A stretch of DNA of 64,000 nt from positions 72,328,798-72,392,797 of the forward strand of contig NC_059501.1 of assembly GCF_914767665.1 (NCBI RefSeq). The letters are read 5' to 3'. The position numbers and the translations under genes are program-made. Below the pieces are notes generated by a model. The model made no database searches. It was not told the origin of the DNA and saw only the letters and a list, made by a program, of their open reading frames with translations. Position 1 is the first letter of the stretch. Every line of letters begins with the position of its first letter. Below, piece after piece: positions 43,212 through 54,694 of this stretch. The stretch is from Harmonia axyridis. Taxonomy: Eukaryota > Arthropoda > Insecta > Coleoptera > Coccinellidae.

Positions 43212-44649
43212 CAGGGTGGCCACTTTTTCAATGGCATTGTATTGGTAACTTTTAAACCATAAGAGTTAGAAGGTCGGTCAAATGGAGAAAAAGTTCCATG
43301 CATAGAAGCATTATCAAGCAGTTCAAACAAATCGAGATTATCAGGGCCGGATATTTAGATATCATAAGAAAAGTCAATTCTGTCATTTTCCCACTTTATT
43401 TCAAACATTATCGAAAAATGTTACAGGAATTTTTTATTCCACAGTAAATTGTTCTCAATTTGACGTAATCCGATTTCGTATCCAACGTTTCGTGCTCTCT
43501 GGGTCAACCTCAACCTCATTTTTTTCAATATAGACCTGTATATTTTATGACACTTTTCGTAATAACTTTTAACGCTAAATTCAACGATATATCATACAAT
43601 GTCATTCAATCTTGATATTCAGGTGATTTTGACCCTTATCCAAATTACTTTGGGTCGGATCTGTATTACATTTAGGTACCTTTAGTTTCATTAACAACAT
43701 GCAATACATTTCGATGAGAAAATCAACTTACTCATCTTGAACTAAATGGAACATATCAGAATCAAATCAAGAAACAAGTAATAATTATTTACATATTTCA
43801 ATTCATAATAATTAAACGAATTATCATTTAATGAAAGAAAAATCAAATGATTATTCGAAAGTAAATGAAAGTGAATGAAGTAAGTGTTCGAAATGTCCAC
43901 CATTTTGTAAAATGCACTTAACGGTTCTGGAACCCATACTTCTTATACATTTGTTTATTTCGTCTTCTTGAATACTTTCCAATACATTCTCAATCTTCTC
44001 GCGAGAAATCCCTATTGTTGGATTTGTCATTTGTTCTGTTGAAACAAATTACAGAATCGAACTTTATTTTGATATCATTACGATATAAGTTTTGCAAGGC
44101 TTGGTATTCAAATTTAAAATCATTGTATTCGCGTCTCTTGACTATTTTATTAACAGCAGTTTTTGATAAATTGCATTCACTACAGATCCGACCCAAAGAA
44201 AATTGGATAAGGGTCAAAATCACCTGAAAATCAACTTTGAATGACATTGTACGATATATCGTTGAATTCAGCGTTAAAAGTTATTTCGAAAAGTGTCATA
44301 AAATTTACAGGTCTATATTGAAAAAAATGAGGTTGAGGTTGACCCAGAGAGCACGAAACGTTGGATACGAAATCGGATTACGTCAAATTGAGAACAATTT
44401 ACTGTGGAATAAAAAATTCCTGTAACATTTTTCGATAATATTTGAAATAAAGTGGGAAAAAAAGAAAAATCAAAATGACAGAATTTACTTTTCTTATGAT
44501 ATCTCAATAACCGGCCCTGATAATCTCGATTTGTTTGAACTGCTTGATAATGCTTCTATGCATGGAACTTTTTCTCCATTCGACCGACCTTCTAACTCTT
44601 ATGGTTTAAAAGTTACCAATACAATGCCATTGAAAAAGTGGCCACCCTG
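43212..44649. mobile_element. fold-back DNA transposon with about 470 bp inverted arms
   Basis: CAGGGTGGCCACTTTTTCAA at the left, TTGAAAAAGTGGCCACCCTG at the right, both flanked by TA. The arms (43212 to about 43666; about 44180 to 44649) stay alignable throughout, at roughly 93-95 percent by eye (shared words: GAGAACAATTTACTGTGGAA, CCAACGTTTCGTGCTCTC on one arm and the complement on the other). Between them is a decayed, internally deleted transposase on the minus strand. The right arm holds the transposase start; the left arm holds an inverted copy of that start. TA duplication points to the Tc1/mariner superfamily. Confidence 0.93.
43855..44247 (-). pseudogene. transposase of the fold-back element, internally deleted
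   Basis: Minus-strand start at 44247: MSFKVDFQVILTLIQFSLGR, then ICSECNLSKTAVNKIVKRRE, where LSKTAVNKIVKR looks like a helix-turn-helix recognition region. The frame runs 85 codons to NRDFSRED; one base shift later it continues ENVLESIQEDEINKCIRSMG, then SRTVKCILQNGGHFEHLL. C-x-x-x-GGHFEHLL is the C-terminal end of many insect mariner-like transposases. The DDE domain between is deleted. About 130 codons remain, against roughly 350 in a complete protein. Confidence 0.7.
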
Positions 44650-44651
44650 TA

Positions 44652-45067
44652 TACATTCTGTCAGGCAACCAAAAATAGATCCTTCGAGTGTAAAATTATA
44701 CTCTATGATTATTTGCTCCGTCAGAGGAAAAAGAAAAGCCTTTCTTTTTTTTTTCCGTACAATTTTTTCGGAAATATTTTGTAGTATAAACCTTCTCATG
44801 GCAGTAATGGAGACAACAAAAAAAGAATTTGGTGCAATCGTTTGATGCTTTCAAATAATATCACAGATCTTCTTTTTCATATGAAGACGTACAGGGTGAT
44901 ATGACATCCGGAAGAAATGAGGAAAATTCATAAGACCCCTTCATCAAACAGTCGGAGTCAATAAATGAGGTATATCGAGAACCACTTCAGTACTCTCTCT
45001 TCGCTTTTTAAGTATTGCATTTCCCAATGAAATATCATGTACCTATAATATTTTCAGTACATGTAGG
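44652..45067. other. no recognised gene; lone TACAGGGTG motif
   Basis: Mostly AT-rich. TACAGGGTGATATGACATCC at 44889 resembles a Tc1/mariner-type terminus without an identified partner. Confidence 0.35.
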
Positions 45068-45796
45068 GGAGTCCTGCGCCAATAAACGACAAAAAAGAAT
45101 CTTTATGAACGGTATATTTTAATAATCAATAGCCTGTTTTCTTTTTCAAAAGGTGTATTCATTCAATTTATATTCTTGTCTTGAGGATCACTACCTAAAA
45201 GGAATTTCTAATAAATCAAGCAATCGATGCTCTTCATTCATATAAGAGGTCGATAAGAATTCGGCAAGTAATGCTTGTGGTATGGACCTTTGCTTATTCA
45301 TCGCTTGCGATGGCATTTGATGAGGTATTAATAAACGTTTATAATTCGAGTATAATCTCCTTCGAAAACTAATCCCAAATCCTTTCAACACCAAGGATAC
45401 CCCTGTTTTCCAGAAGCCTGCCGGAAATTCCCAGCATCCCATCAGAATCCTGAGAACAAGACTTACCATCACGTGCGTACCAAGAAGGTCGACCTTCACC
45501 ATCCCCACAAATTGAGAGACTCCATTTGCCAGCCTATACTTTCCCTTATCTACTCCATTATAGGATTCGAGTCACCACTAAAAGTCAAATCGTTTCAAAA
45601 CCTTGTTCACAAATTATCCACGGTCGCCGATGGCCCTGTGTTGAATTCCATCGACAAGAACACACCGATAAGACACCGGTGAGAGGCAGGCTGATGTGCA
45701 AACTACGGCATGCTTTAAGTAGTCCAAATTGAATTGTCACCTTTAGGGAGCCGCAGATGGCCCATAACCTATAAATAACCCATGGGACTGGGGCGC
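45068..45796. repeat. 0.7 kb direct duplication, copy 2
   Basis: Counterpart of 42232-42931. It is continuous at its 3' side with further GC-richer sequence (45797-46150) that copy 1 lacks, so copy 2 may be the original. The shared minus-strand frame is longer here (105 codons, 45191-45508: GMVKVDLLGTHVMVSLVLRI, ILMGCWEFPAGFWKTG). No domain recognised. Confidence 0.92.
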
Positions 45797-46200
45797 TGGA
45801 TTGTTTAGCAACATGTCGGATCAGACCTCCCATCGGCCACCGCGAAGGGTCCAAGGGCAGGCAGACCAAAGGCCGAGCCGCTTTGTTAGGCCTGGTGATT
45901 CAGCAGATGAGACTGTGGCGGGTTGGAATTTAATCTTCTTTCAGGATTTTTATTGAAAGGACGCGTTAATGCCAAGGGAAATGGCCATTGTTCGGTGTTT
46001 AGGGAACCTGTCCGGGTGAGATCGGTGGATTGATGGTTTTCGAGATGTTTTTTCTATTGTTCGTCTCGAAATTGGGCGGAAAATTATTGTTTATACGGTG
46101 GGACGGCTTGTTTCCTGGGTGATGGATTTGTGGGGGGTTTGAATGAGAGGTAGTATTGTATTGGCGGTTTTTGTAGGTGGAAATTTGGTCATTTTAGTTT
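45797..46200. promoter_or_regulatory. GC-richer extension of copy 2, candidate regulatory DNA
   Basis: CTCCCATCGGCCACCGCGAA, GGCCGAGCCGCTTTGTTAGG and ACCTGTCCGGGTGAGATCGG occur here. Open frames are short. With 45068-45796 it forms a block of about 1 kb that is GC-richer than its flanks, one of the strongest candidates for conserved non-coding DNA. Confidence 0.3.
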
Positions 46201-46256
46201 ATTATTTGAGATAACAAATCTTCTAAATCATTGGTAAAACTTTGGCAGTTATTATA

Positions 46257-47427
46257 CACACCGGCAAAATTAGGGAAATGGACAAAATCTCAACAAAGAT
46301 TGTAGTTTCTTTTCTCTAGAACCTTATTCTAATTAGGCTTTTTTTATTTTAGCTTGATCCTTCGGTAATATTACTGTTCAAATACTATCCTTAATTCCTT
46401 TAGTTTTTATTACATACCTACAGGAAATAAAATAATGAAAAGTATGATTTTATACAGAACAACCTGTAGAGAGAATCGTTGAGAGATAAAAATATTCACG
46501 AACACTCAGATATTGCCTCGTCTTTTATCTTAATTTTGAAAGAATTTACAGCACTTTGATATTATGAATCCACCTTCATCAATATCACAATTCTGAAATT
46601 GATGTAATTATTGCATCAACAATAAAGTACAAGGGATCGAATACTGAACCGAATATTGTAATAATGAACATTTCATTGGTTTAATGGAAGTTGTTCCTTG
46701 ATCCAATAGGAACAATACAATGAAGGACTTTGCATTGTAGATATTATTAATAAATGATTCTGTTCATCGTTACAGCACTTTGAATGGTTCAGTACACTTG
46801 AATGTATATCTTAACTACCCTTTTTCATTGATATTATGTATCCACCTTCATCAATATAACAATTTTGAAATTGATGTAATTATTGCATCAACAACAAAGT
46901 ACAAGCGATCGAATACTGAACCGAATATTGTAATAATGAACATTTCATTGGTTTAATGGAAGTTGTTCCTTGATCCAATAGGAACAATATAATGAAGGAC
47001 TTTTCATTGTAGATATTAATGTTTTTGTTCATTGATTTGAAAAATAATAAATACAACTGAATTTTCCTTAGAATGTATTTACACTTTCGGTTTAGTGTAT
47101 CAATTCACATTAACTTTAAGAGCTTTGCGACTCAAAACATAATACATACTTTCGTTCAACATCGGACATCGGTACCATATGAAGTGCTGTAATATCATTC
47201 AAAATTGAGATATCGCAATAACTAAAAAGTGAAAATGTCCAGAAAAATGAGGTAACATCTGAGTGTTCGAAAATAATCTCCTCTGGCAATGAATCACTTC
47301 ACAGGATCTTCCGGAGGAATCAAGCTACACTTCATAAAAGAATATTGCCAAAATTGACCAAAGGATTCAAGAGAAGATTAACTACAAACTTCATTGAGAT
47401 TTTATCCGTTTCTCATTTGCCGGTGTG
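46257..47427. mobile_element. 1.17 kb element with inverted ends and internal tandem duplication
   Basis: CACACCGGCAAAATTAGGG at the left and TTTGCCGGTGTG at the right, with imperfect inverted similarity reaching about 280 bp inward (left ACAAAATCTCAACAAAGATT, GAACACTCAGATATTGCCTC; right complements at 47395 and 47255; TTACAGCACTTTGATATT against ATATCATTCAAAATTGAG region). The centre is occupied by two direct copies of a 195-200 bp unit. No frame. TA is present left of the first end; the right flank is TTTAGTA. Confidence 0.75.
46556..47024. repeat. tandem duplication, 271 bp period
   Basis: 46556-46757 and 46827-47024 are about 95 percent identical (CCACCTTCATCAATAT, TTGATGTAATTATTGCATCA, GGTTTAATGGAAGTTGTTCC). 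A spacer of about 70 bp separates them. Each unit contains the palindromic TTGATGTAATTATTGCATCAA. Confidence 0.9.
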
Positions 47428-47429
47428 TT

Positions 47430-48645
47430 TAGTATAAAAGAATCTGTAAAACGATGAAAAATACAAGAGCGGCAGATTGAGCTTATAAATTATTTATTTT
47501 GATTTACAGAATAAGAAACAGAATCATTATACACACACAAAGTACGAATTTTGAAAATTGGGGAAAAATTAAAAAATTTAACAAAAATGATAGAACACAA
47601 CTTATTAAATTAGAATTTTATTGATAGAAAATGTAATGGATATGATTGTGAACTGAACTATTGAAATTCAGGCGGCAAATCTGTGTTAATCCGTTTTTAA
47701 GAGTTCGTTTTGTAAGTATCGAATTCCATTTCAGTCTTGGTTAATTATTCACCTACTTCAACTCAACTCGACCAAATATTATGTATCTGCCACGATATCA
47801 ATAATACCGAATATAAGTCTGCATTATGAAAATAGTAAATAACAATTATGCAGTATGCACCTCAATAAATTGTATCATACTGATGGTTTCAAAAGTTTTA
47901 AACATGAGATAGGAAGTGCATCAAAGATGTGTTCCCTAGTGTTATTAATGCCAATGTATTTTCATTATTTTATTATTTATCCATTTGAAATTTTGTTGTT
48001 ATTATTGAATGCATGGTGAACCTGAATTGAACTTTTGCATTAGATAGATCTGATGATGTTATGCCCTCAGAAATATTTGCAGCAGTTAATGAAGACAGTT
48101 TAAAAAGAATATGACAAGCTATACCTATACGTATCCATTTTATAGATTGATGTGATACAAAATAGTAAAACCGAGATAAGAGAAAGTGTTTTGAGCAAAA
48201 TTTTTGGAAATGTCTGAAATTTTGAAATTAAACACTTTATAGTCCCGATATTTGATGTAAAATGTAAACTTCAAAATGTCATCATTGGAGCAGTATCTGC
48301 TTCTTTTTCTCAGACCTTCGCCAAAAGTAAGATTCCTTTTAGGATAATACAAGGAAAATCCAGAAAATAATAGAACATAATAAAATAAAAACAAATCCGA
48401 ATAATATATGGATAAACTAAAAGTAAGTTAGTGAGTATAGTTATTTACATACTCAGAGATCCAAATGAGTTATGCAAAAAATCTTTCAGGATTTATTTAA
48501 GCAGAACCGTTACCTTCGTCAAATTTCAAAAATCATTATAACTTAATATAATGTATAATTAATCAGAGAGATAGAAATTTGACTCGAAAATGTGGTTTAA
48601 TTTTTTTTTGAAACAAAATTACAAAAACAGTACTTCATCACCGCT
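47430..48645. other. no recognised feature
   Basis: 1.2 kb of AT-rich DNA. A minus-strand frame of 84 codons at 48140 is hydrophobic-rich without a recognisable domain and is likely chance. Confidence 0.35.
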
Positions 48646-48649
48646 GGAT

Positions 48650-49090
48650 ACCGACGGTAGACCTGAAGACAGAGGTCGAAAACAGGCATCCAAATCATGA
48701 CAGATCCTCTAGCCACTTCTCATCTCACATACTTCATACCGCAATCGAGACTCTTTAATTCGAACAAAAAAAAAACTGATTCGGGCCCGAGATTAGAGGC
48801 ACTAAATCAAGGATCACAGCGGACACACTGCGTGGTGTAAATTGCCGTTTCGGCAAATATTTACTCAAAGGCAATTTCGTCTATTGTGTCAAGGGCTTGG
48901 TTCTTTTCAACCACCATCGGATTAGGGATACCTTTGACAAGCAGATTTATGTACAAGTGTTCTCTGACAATATGGTCGAGTACCGACGAAGGTGAGATAT
49001 ACGGGAGTGTTGGTACTACCTTTGGGCTACTGCCGGAAATCCAGTGGCGGCTCGTGCAAGGGCAATGAAAGCTATACTTTTTTCGTAATA
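48650..49090. promoter_or_regulatory. GC-richer patch, candidate regulatory DNA
   Basis: GGATACCGACGGTAGACCTG, GATTCGGGCCCGAGATTAGA, GCCGTTTCGGCAAATATTTA and GAAATCCAGTGGCGGCTCG mark the patch. A 60-codon frame at 48886 has no motif. Not repeated elsewhere in the window. Confidence 0.3.
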
Positions 49091-49988
49091 TGAATTTCCA
49101 GTGGACTCGGTAAAAAACTAAGGTTGAAGTAAGCGGCGATCTTATCCAAAAAATCTTTATTTGGGTATAATGTCACCAGAAACCGATTGGTTCGCCAGAA
49201 ACTTATTGTACTACTGAGAAAACCAAGTTTGATATGGGTCTAATTCCAGAATCATCAAATGGATCTTATCCATTAACTTAGCCGAGACATTCGAATTCTC
49301 AAAGTTCTAAATCTCTAGCACATTCATTGATTCTGACTCCAAATACTTCATCATTTAGTGAACACAATCATCAGAGACCATTCTCGGCTCAGAATTCGAA
49401 AATTACAGATATTTGTTAAAACCCTCTCTTTAACCAGTGCTGGATAACTTCATTGATAAAGACAGCAAAAGATATTACAGAAACGGTATTCTTAAATGTT
49501 GCTGTCATGTTGAAGAAGCAAGCTATTTAGTATTCTATTCTGATAGTATTGATAGGAGATATCAGGGAAATGGGAAAAAATTAAAACCGAATTGTTTACT
49601 CTCCTTTACATGCAGGATTGGCAACGCTATACTTCAATATGGTAGAAAAGTAATGCAAGGAACAGAGATAATTCCTATTAGTAAAATAAAGGTATTATGA
49701 CGGTCATTTAATCAATTCCCTTTCCAATATCGCTTTGAGGAATGGGTCTCAGACGTAATCGAAATGATTTGGTCTATTTGCAGAGGTTCTATTAATGTAA
49801 TCTCCTTTCATTTCTGATTGGATTTCAATATTTGTAGAGAGTTGAAATGTTCTGGCTCTACGTTTGACTTTTGAAATTCTTTCATAGTTATTGTCGATAC
49901 TGTGACAAACTCTGTGGAAGATAGTGCAAAGTATACAGTCTCCTGCTGAACATAGCTCAAGCATGTCCCATTCGATTTATATCCAGGC
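49091..49988. other. no recognised gene; short repeat scrap
   Basis: Mostly AT-rich. CATTCTCGGCTCAGAATTC at 49381 repeats the 3' end of the 12 and 14 kb duplication. An 87-codon plus-strand frame at 49437 (LDNFIDKDSKRYYRN) is unrecognised. Confidence 0.35.
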
Positions 49989-49989
49989 A

Positions 49990-50170
49990 AATCATGCGGC
50001 TTAACTTGATATTGAAGCTACTTGACTTGGGCTTGACTTGAAATCAACTCAAGTTCAAGTCAAGTGATAGTTTTTCAATGTCAAGTCTAGTACTTGATAA
50101 ATAAAGACTTGACTTGAACAATGAAAAACTACTACTTGACTTGAATCTGAGTTTATTTCAAGTCTTTCTA
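49990..50170 (-). mobile_element. hAT-family end fragment
   Basis: ATGCGGCTTAACTTGATATT, GCTTGACTTGAAATCAACTC, CAAGTGATAGTTTTTCAATG and TACTTGATAAATAAAGACTT match the TCAAG-rich end of the hAT family, without the TAGGGATTCA terminus and without interior sequence. Confidence 0.7.
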
Positions 50171-50174
50171 TGAT

Positions 50175-51025
50175 CAAATAGCATAACCTAACAAACACAA
50201 ATGACGTAAGAACTGTCAAATAATAATACACAGAGTTGCCATCATAACAATTGTAAATTGAATCATATTGGAAAACCCCAATCATCATGTGAATTTGATC
50301 ACAACTAAAAATGTGATTAAATCAGTTGGAGTCCCTTATAATAGTTACTAATGATATTATGATATCATATCATATTATAGTGCCAAAATTTGTGCCAGGA
50401 AACTAAAGGCCAATTTCATAATCCATCTGAAAAGGCTCTTCTTGGTAAAGACAGTTTCATTGGAAAGTCGCCTTCAAATGGAGCTTGAAAGTGGCTCCAG
50501 TTTCATGAACATATTCCCACTATCTTTCAGGGAAACCTTTCTTTTATTCTTAAGTGTTAAATTTCCAAGTGTTGGCTACTCTGAAAACTAGTGATTTATT
50601 GTCTGCATTTAGTATCATTTCATATAATTTGATATTTTGTTGAATTTGAATTGAAATTTCGTCAATTAAGTGAGAGTACCTGAACGAAGATCCTTAATAA
50701 TTTCGAATAATGAAAACGTTTGATGGAAATGACATGGACTCATGGAAATTAGATTATATCCGATAGATGTTCATTTTAGATTCAAATAAACAAATTTAAA
50801 TTCAAACAAAGGAGGTTATGTTTTGTAGTCATAGAGCATTCGTGAAGAAAAGGACCCCTTTCTTATCTTAAAGGGCCAATATCGGGGAGGACACTTCAAA
50901 CTTTTTTCTAACCTCAAAAATGGTTTATGAAAAACGTTTCATTTGTAAGGAAGATTTCTCATGGAAAACGAGATTTCACTTTTGTTGAAACTAGTTGAAA
51001 GCCCAAAAGTGAGGCATTCAAGCGC
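50175..51025. other. no recognised gene
   Basis: AT-rich. Between 50400 and 50560 the words AGTTTCATTGGAAAG, CCAGTTTCATGAACA and GGAGCTTGAAAGTGGCTCC suggest a small degenerate repeat, but no ends were found. Confidence 0.3.
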
Positions 51026-51029
51026 ACGC

Positions 51030-51455
51030 CACTGAAACAAAAATTGGGCAACTCGTGGTGGTCCAACTGTGTGAATGGACCAAGAGCGGCAGCGCCACTT
51101 TGACACCCACTCAATGAAAAGAATTACCAACTTCCTCGCTCCCCATCCCCCTGGAAACGAATTGAGATGTCAGGAAATGCTGTCGAACAAAAGCACCCTG
51201 TAAATATTTCACCTCCAAAGTTGATACGATACTCTTCATTATTATTATTATTGCAAAGGTGGTGCCATCAAGGAGACGCCACCGCCTCCTTTTCAACAAT
51301 ACAACAAAAACGAAGGCATTTAACGAAAAGATTCGGCCGTTGTTTGGTTTTATTGTGCCCCGTGAAATCTTTCATTCAGTTCTTGCAGCCTCCTTTGTTG
51401 CTTTTGGCGAACAGCTAAGCCATTGGACGTCACTTCCGTTCCGTCTTTAGATGGG
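51030..51455. promoter_or_regulatory. GC-richer patch, candidate regulatory DNA
   Basis: AAGAGCGGCAGCGCCACTTT, GGAGACGCCACCGCCTCC and AAGATTCGGCCGTTGTTTGG lie in this patch, with an ATT run at 51237. Two plus-strand frames (51167-51418, 51259-51450) overlap in different phases and a minus frame also crosses, so coding is doubtful. Confidence 0.3.
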
Positions 51456-51459
51456 TGTA

Positions 51460-52265
51460 AATTGGTATTTCACACTTAGCATGGATTTGGGATGGGCACT
51501 CTAGAGTGACAACAACCCCAGATTTCACATTGGCATGTTTTACAACTCGTCCATTCATGAAGACGTAAGTATAAAAGATGATGCAGCTATTAGATGTGTT
51601 TAAGCTGTGTTTTGGTCAAGATAAGCTGGTGTTTTACGCTTCATTTGGAATTGGTATTTTGAAATGCTGTAGATTGATCTTGAGAAGAGCACCCATAAAG
51701 CTGTTCCGGAATAATTCAGAATTTCAGTTTGTTCTTGATATGCAATGTTATAATCACTTACATATCTTTGGAAATTTGATCGAAACCATGCTGTGAAGTC
51801 AGGCGTTTTGGTGGCATTGTTGATCTGCCTGATTTACATAGAAATTTCAAGATGCAACGCTGCTTGAAAAAATTTAACGAGAATAAATCACATCACATAG
51901 CTTTTACGATTTTTATCATACCTGCATCGCAACTCTGAAACGAAAAAGCATGAAAAATATCAATATTAAAACATGACATGTTTTGAAAATGACTAGGTAC
52001 AAAACTCAGTCTGTCTTTTTATTTTGAGTTTATTTCCTTTCGATCCATACCCTTTTTATAGAATTCGAACCTTTTATATTCTCTATTATAGGAACTTTTT
52101 TCTGATATCAATTTTGATTCAGCACCCTAAGGATAACTTTAGGATTTCTTATGATGGTTTTCCTTGAGTCGCAACCAGTTTGAAACAGTCAACTGAGCTT
52201 ATCAACAGCATTTCGTTGAAGAATGAATTTTCAGCATTGTCATTTCAGTTATGATTACCGACCGC
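51460..52265. other. no recognised feature
   Basis: AT-rich; a 72-codon plus-strand frame at 51578 (LLDVFKLCFGQDKLVFYASF) has no known motif. Confidence 0.35.
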
Positions 52266-52269
52266 ATGT

Positions 52270-53140
52270 TAGTGATTCATCAAGTCAAGTAGCTTGATTT
52301 TTCTAACCAACTACTTGACTTGAAAATCAAGCTCACGACAAATTAGATACTTGACTCTAGACTTGATTTGAGATATTTATTGCTTGACTTATGATAGATT
52401 GATAGGCACGAGTCGCAAGGCATATATTTCTGCAAGGTCGTGCGCGCTTAGACATAATAATCATCTTGAAAGGATAAATACACGGAGTTTGACATCGATC
52501 TTCTTATTATTTAAGAAATCTACTGTAAATCGAGAAAATGAAATGGCTTGGTGTTGTGAAATGAACAACTTCTTGACTGAAGCACATATTGGCAGTTTTG
52601 AAGATATTTTTTATTGAGTTATGTTGATAGAAATTGATCTTGATTTTTGAAATTATTTGAATACCGGCTACTGTATTATATTTTGTTTATTTATAGTCAT
52701 GTACAGGCTCATGCCTCTGTGATTATATGTTTATACCTTGTAGCTTACAGATGGAAGAGACACGAAAACTTTTTTCAAACTTGGCTAAAATAACCAAAGA
52801 TTTTCTTATCAACGCTAGGATCTTCAGCTCCTTTTGAAAGACAATTTTCCAGAGCTGCTCTGAATGTGACAAAATCCGACAATAGATTAGACAAAATTTA
52901 ATTTATTTCGTTTTATAGTGATTTTATTTTTTTGTTCATTTTGAAATAATTGATATTTTGGTTTTGGTAAGTTTTTTAATGAATGTGTTTTTTGCAAGTT
53001 TCCTTCTCAATTCATCATTTTTTATTGATGTGCACACTTCACAATAAAACTGCTAAAAATCAAGTCGCTTGATAGAATGTACCGAGTTTTGAAGTACCTA
53101 AGTACTTGATAATGAAAAACTACTTCTTGACTTGAACTCA
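52270..53140 (+). mobile_element. longer hAT element, 3' terminus missing
   Basis: Starts TAGTGATTCATCAAGTCAAG. Unlike the short copies it keeps more of the transposase exon (STVNRENEMAWCCEMNNFLT then EAHIGSFEDIF, 52505-52615) before the C-terminal block (LIKITKDFLI-like, SSAPFERQFSRAAL, 52780-52875). A homologous exon piece exists in the 61 kb copy. TCAAG/CTTGA repeats resume at 53060 but the TGAATCCCTA end is absent. Confidence 0.8.
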
Positions 53141-53144
53141 TAGA

Positions 53145-54690
53145 ATAAAATATGTGGTCTCCAAGGACACAATTGGCACATGAATGAACGAGTGCTCAAA
53201 AGTTCCTGAGTCCACGTTGGTTTTTTCCTATAGGTAGTTTTTTTTCGATTTTTGGATTATACTTATTCCAAAACTTGAAAATTCCTGGAGAATTTCCAAT
53301 TTCTTCTTCCTCACACGATTCATAATGTGCTACAATAATTTAACTCAAATAATTTGTTGATTTACACTCGAAGTGATATATAATTACCTAGTATTGAATT
53401 GGAGAAGATATTGCAGCTACCCAGTTCGATAACCTGAGAAAATTCCATAAAACAAATGAATATGACATATACTGGGTGTTCTATTAGTATACAAATACAT
53501 TCAATCGCTTCGACATGATTCGATACCAATCCTTTTGAACTTACCGAAAACGTTTTCAGGTAGTTATACGACCCCGAAGGAAAAAAAATTCCAGATCGAT
53601 TTTACAGTTAAGAAGAGGCTACCGACCAATACGTTCATTTATATTCAGGAATTGATTGACTCGATGTACCACAACACCCTCATCACCGTCTGAATGCTAA
53701 ATGAATAATATTTCATTTTGTCGGCACCTTTATTGAGACATTCGTGTACATTAAGGAGACCAAGGATTTACGATAACCCATTGAATAACTTATAGGATAC
53801 ACTTAAAATTATGAGAAGATTACCTAGGTCTTTTAGCATCTGTAAAAATCGAGCCGGCTTCGGTTGGACCCAGGATCGTATTTTGGTATTCATATTCACT
53901 CCAACTAATAGCTTTCAGGATCCTCGAATTGAAATTTCCACAACGCACTAGCTAATGTCTGTGAAAAGTTTGGGCAATTCGAATATAACTATGCCAATCG
54001 CTACATATTGAATTGAAATGTGGAGAAAATATGTAGGTATTGTTTTCCTACGCTTGTGCTAAGGTTTAGGGTGTTACAATGACACCCAAATTACCACCAT
54101 GTGTGAATTTTATGACAAGAATGGTCTCAAACGATTAGGTGAGGATGACTGGTTAATAGTTCAATATTAAAGTCAATTATATCAGAACAACTTTAGAATC
54201 CTCATCATTCTTTGTTGCTCTTTCATTAAAATCAGGTGAGATACGTTATTAAACCGTATTACATGAACATTTGTTTCACTATTCTGGAACTTATTTCGGT
54301 ATTTTTTCAATTATTGAGAAAATATAAGTATGACATAGGAATACTTTTACCTCTCGCCCATTTACGAACTCTGGTGATAATTTCAAGTCCCTATATCTGT
54401 TCAAACTCCGACTATTATTGACAGTTGGCTGGAGAGCTTACAAAAATAATTACAATCACTATCAAATTCAATAGTTTCAAGTTTTCAAATCTGCCAGTAG
54501 TCTTTAATGAAAACAAATAATTTTTATAATTTCTGTTAATACTACCAAATATATGGTGTTAACAATTTGGAGATTACTTTGTGTTCATCATCAGGCATTG
54601 AAGATTTTACAAATTGTATATAATCATTCAGATACATAAATGATAATAAGAAAAATAAATTTAAAATGGAGAACACATTGCATCATTTTT
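53145..54690. other. no gene; repeat scraps
   Basis: 53155-53210 repeats the sequence at 31.17 kb. TACTGGGTGTTCTATTAGT at 53469 resembles a Tc1/mariner terminus with no identified partner. The rest is AT-rich without recognisable frames. Confidence 0.3.
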
Positions 54691-54694
54691 TAAT

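Noticed and set aside
45473..45869. plus and minus frames over copy 2 of the 0.7 kb duplication
   Set aside because: Open on both strands in several phases with no motif; more likely a GC effect than coding, so the block is listed as a repeat.
49749..49964. minus-strand frames near 49.8-50.0 kb
   Set aside because: Two overlapping short frames in different phases, no motif, and the downstream part enters hAT end sequence.
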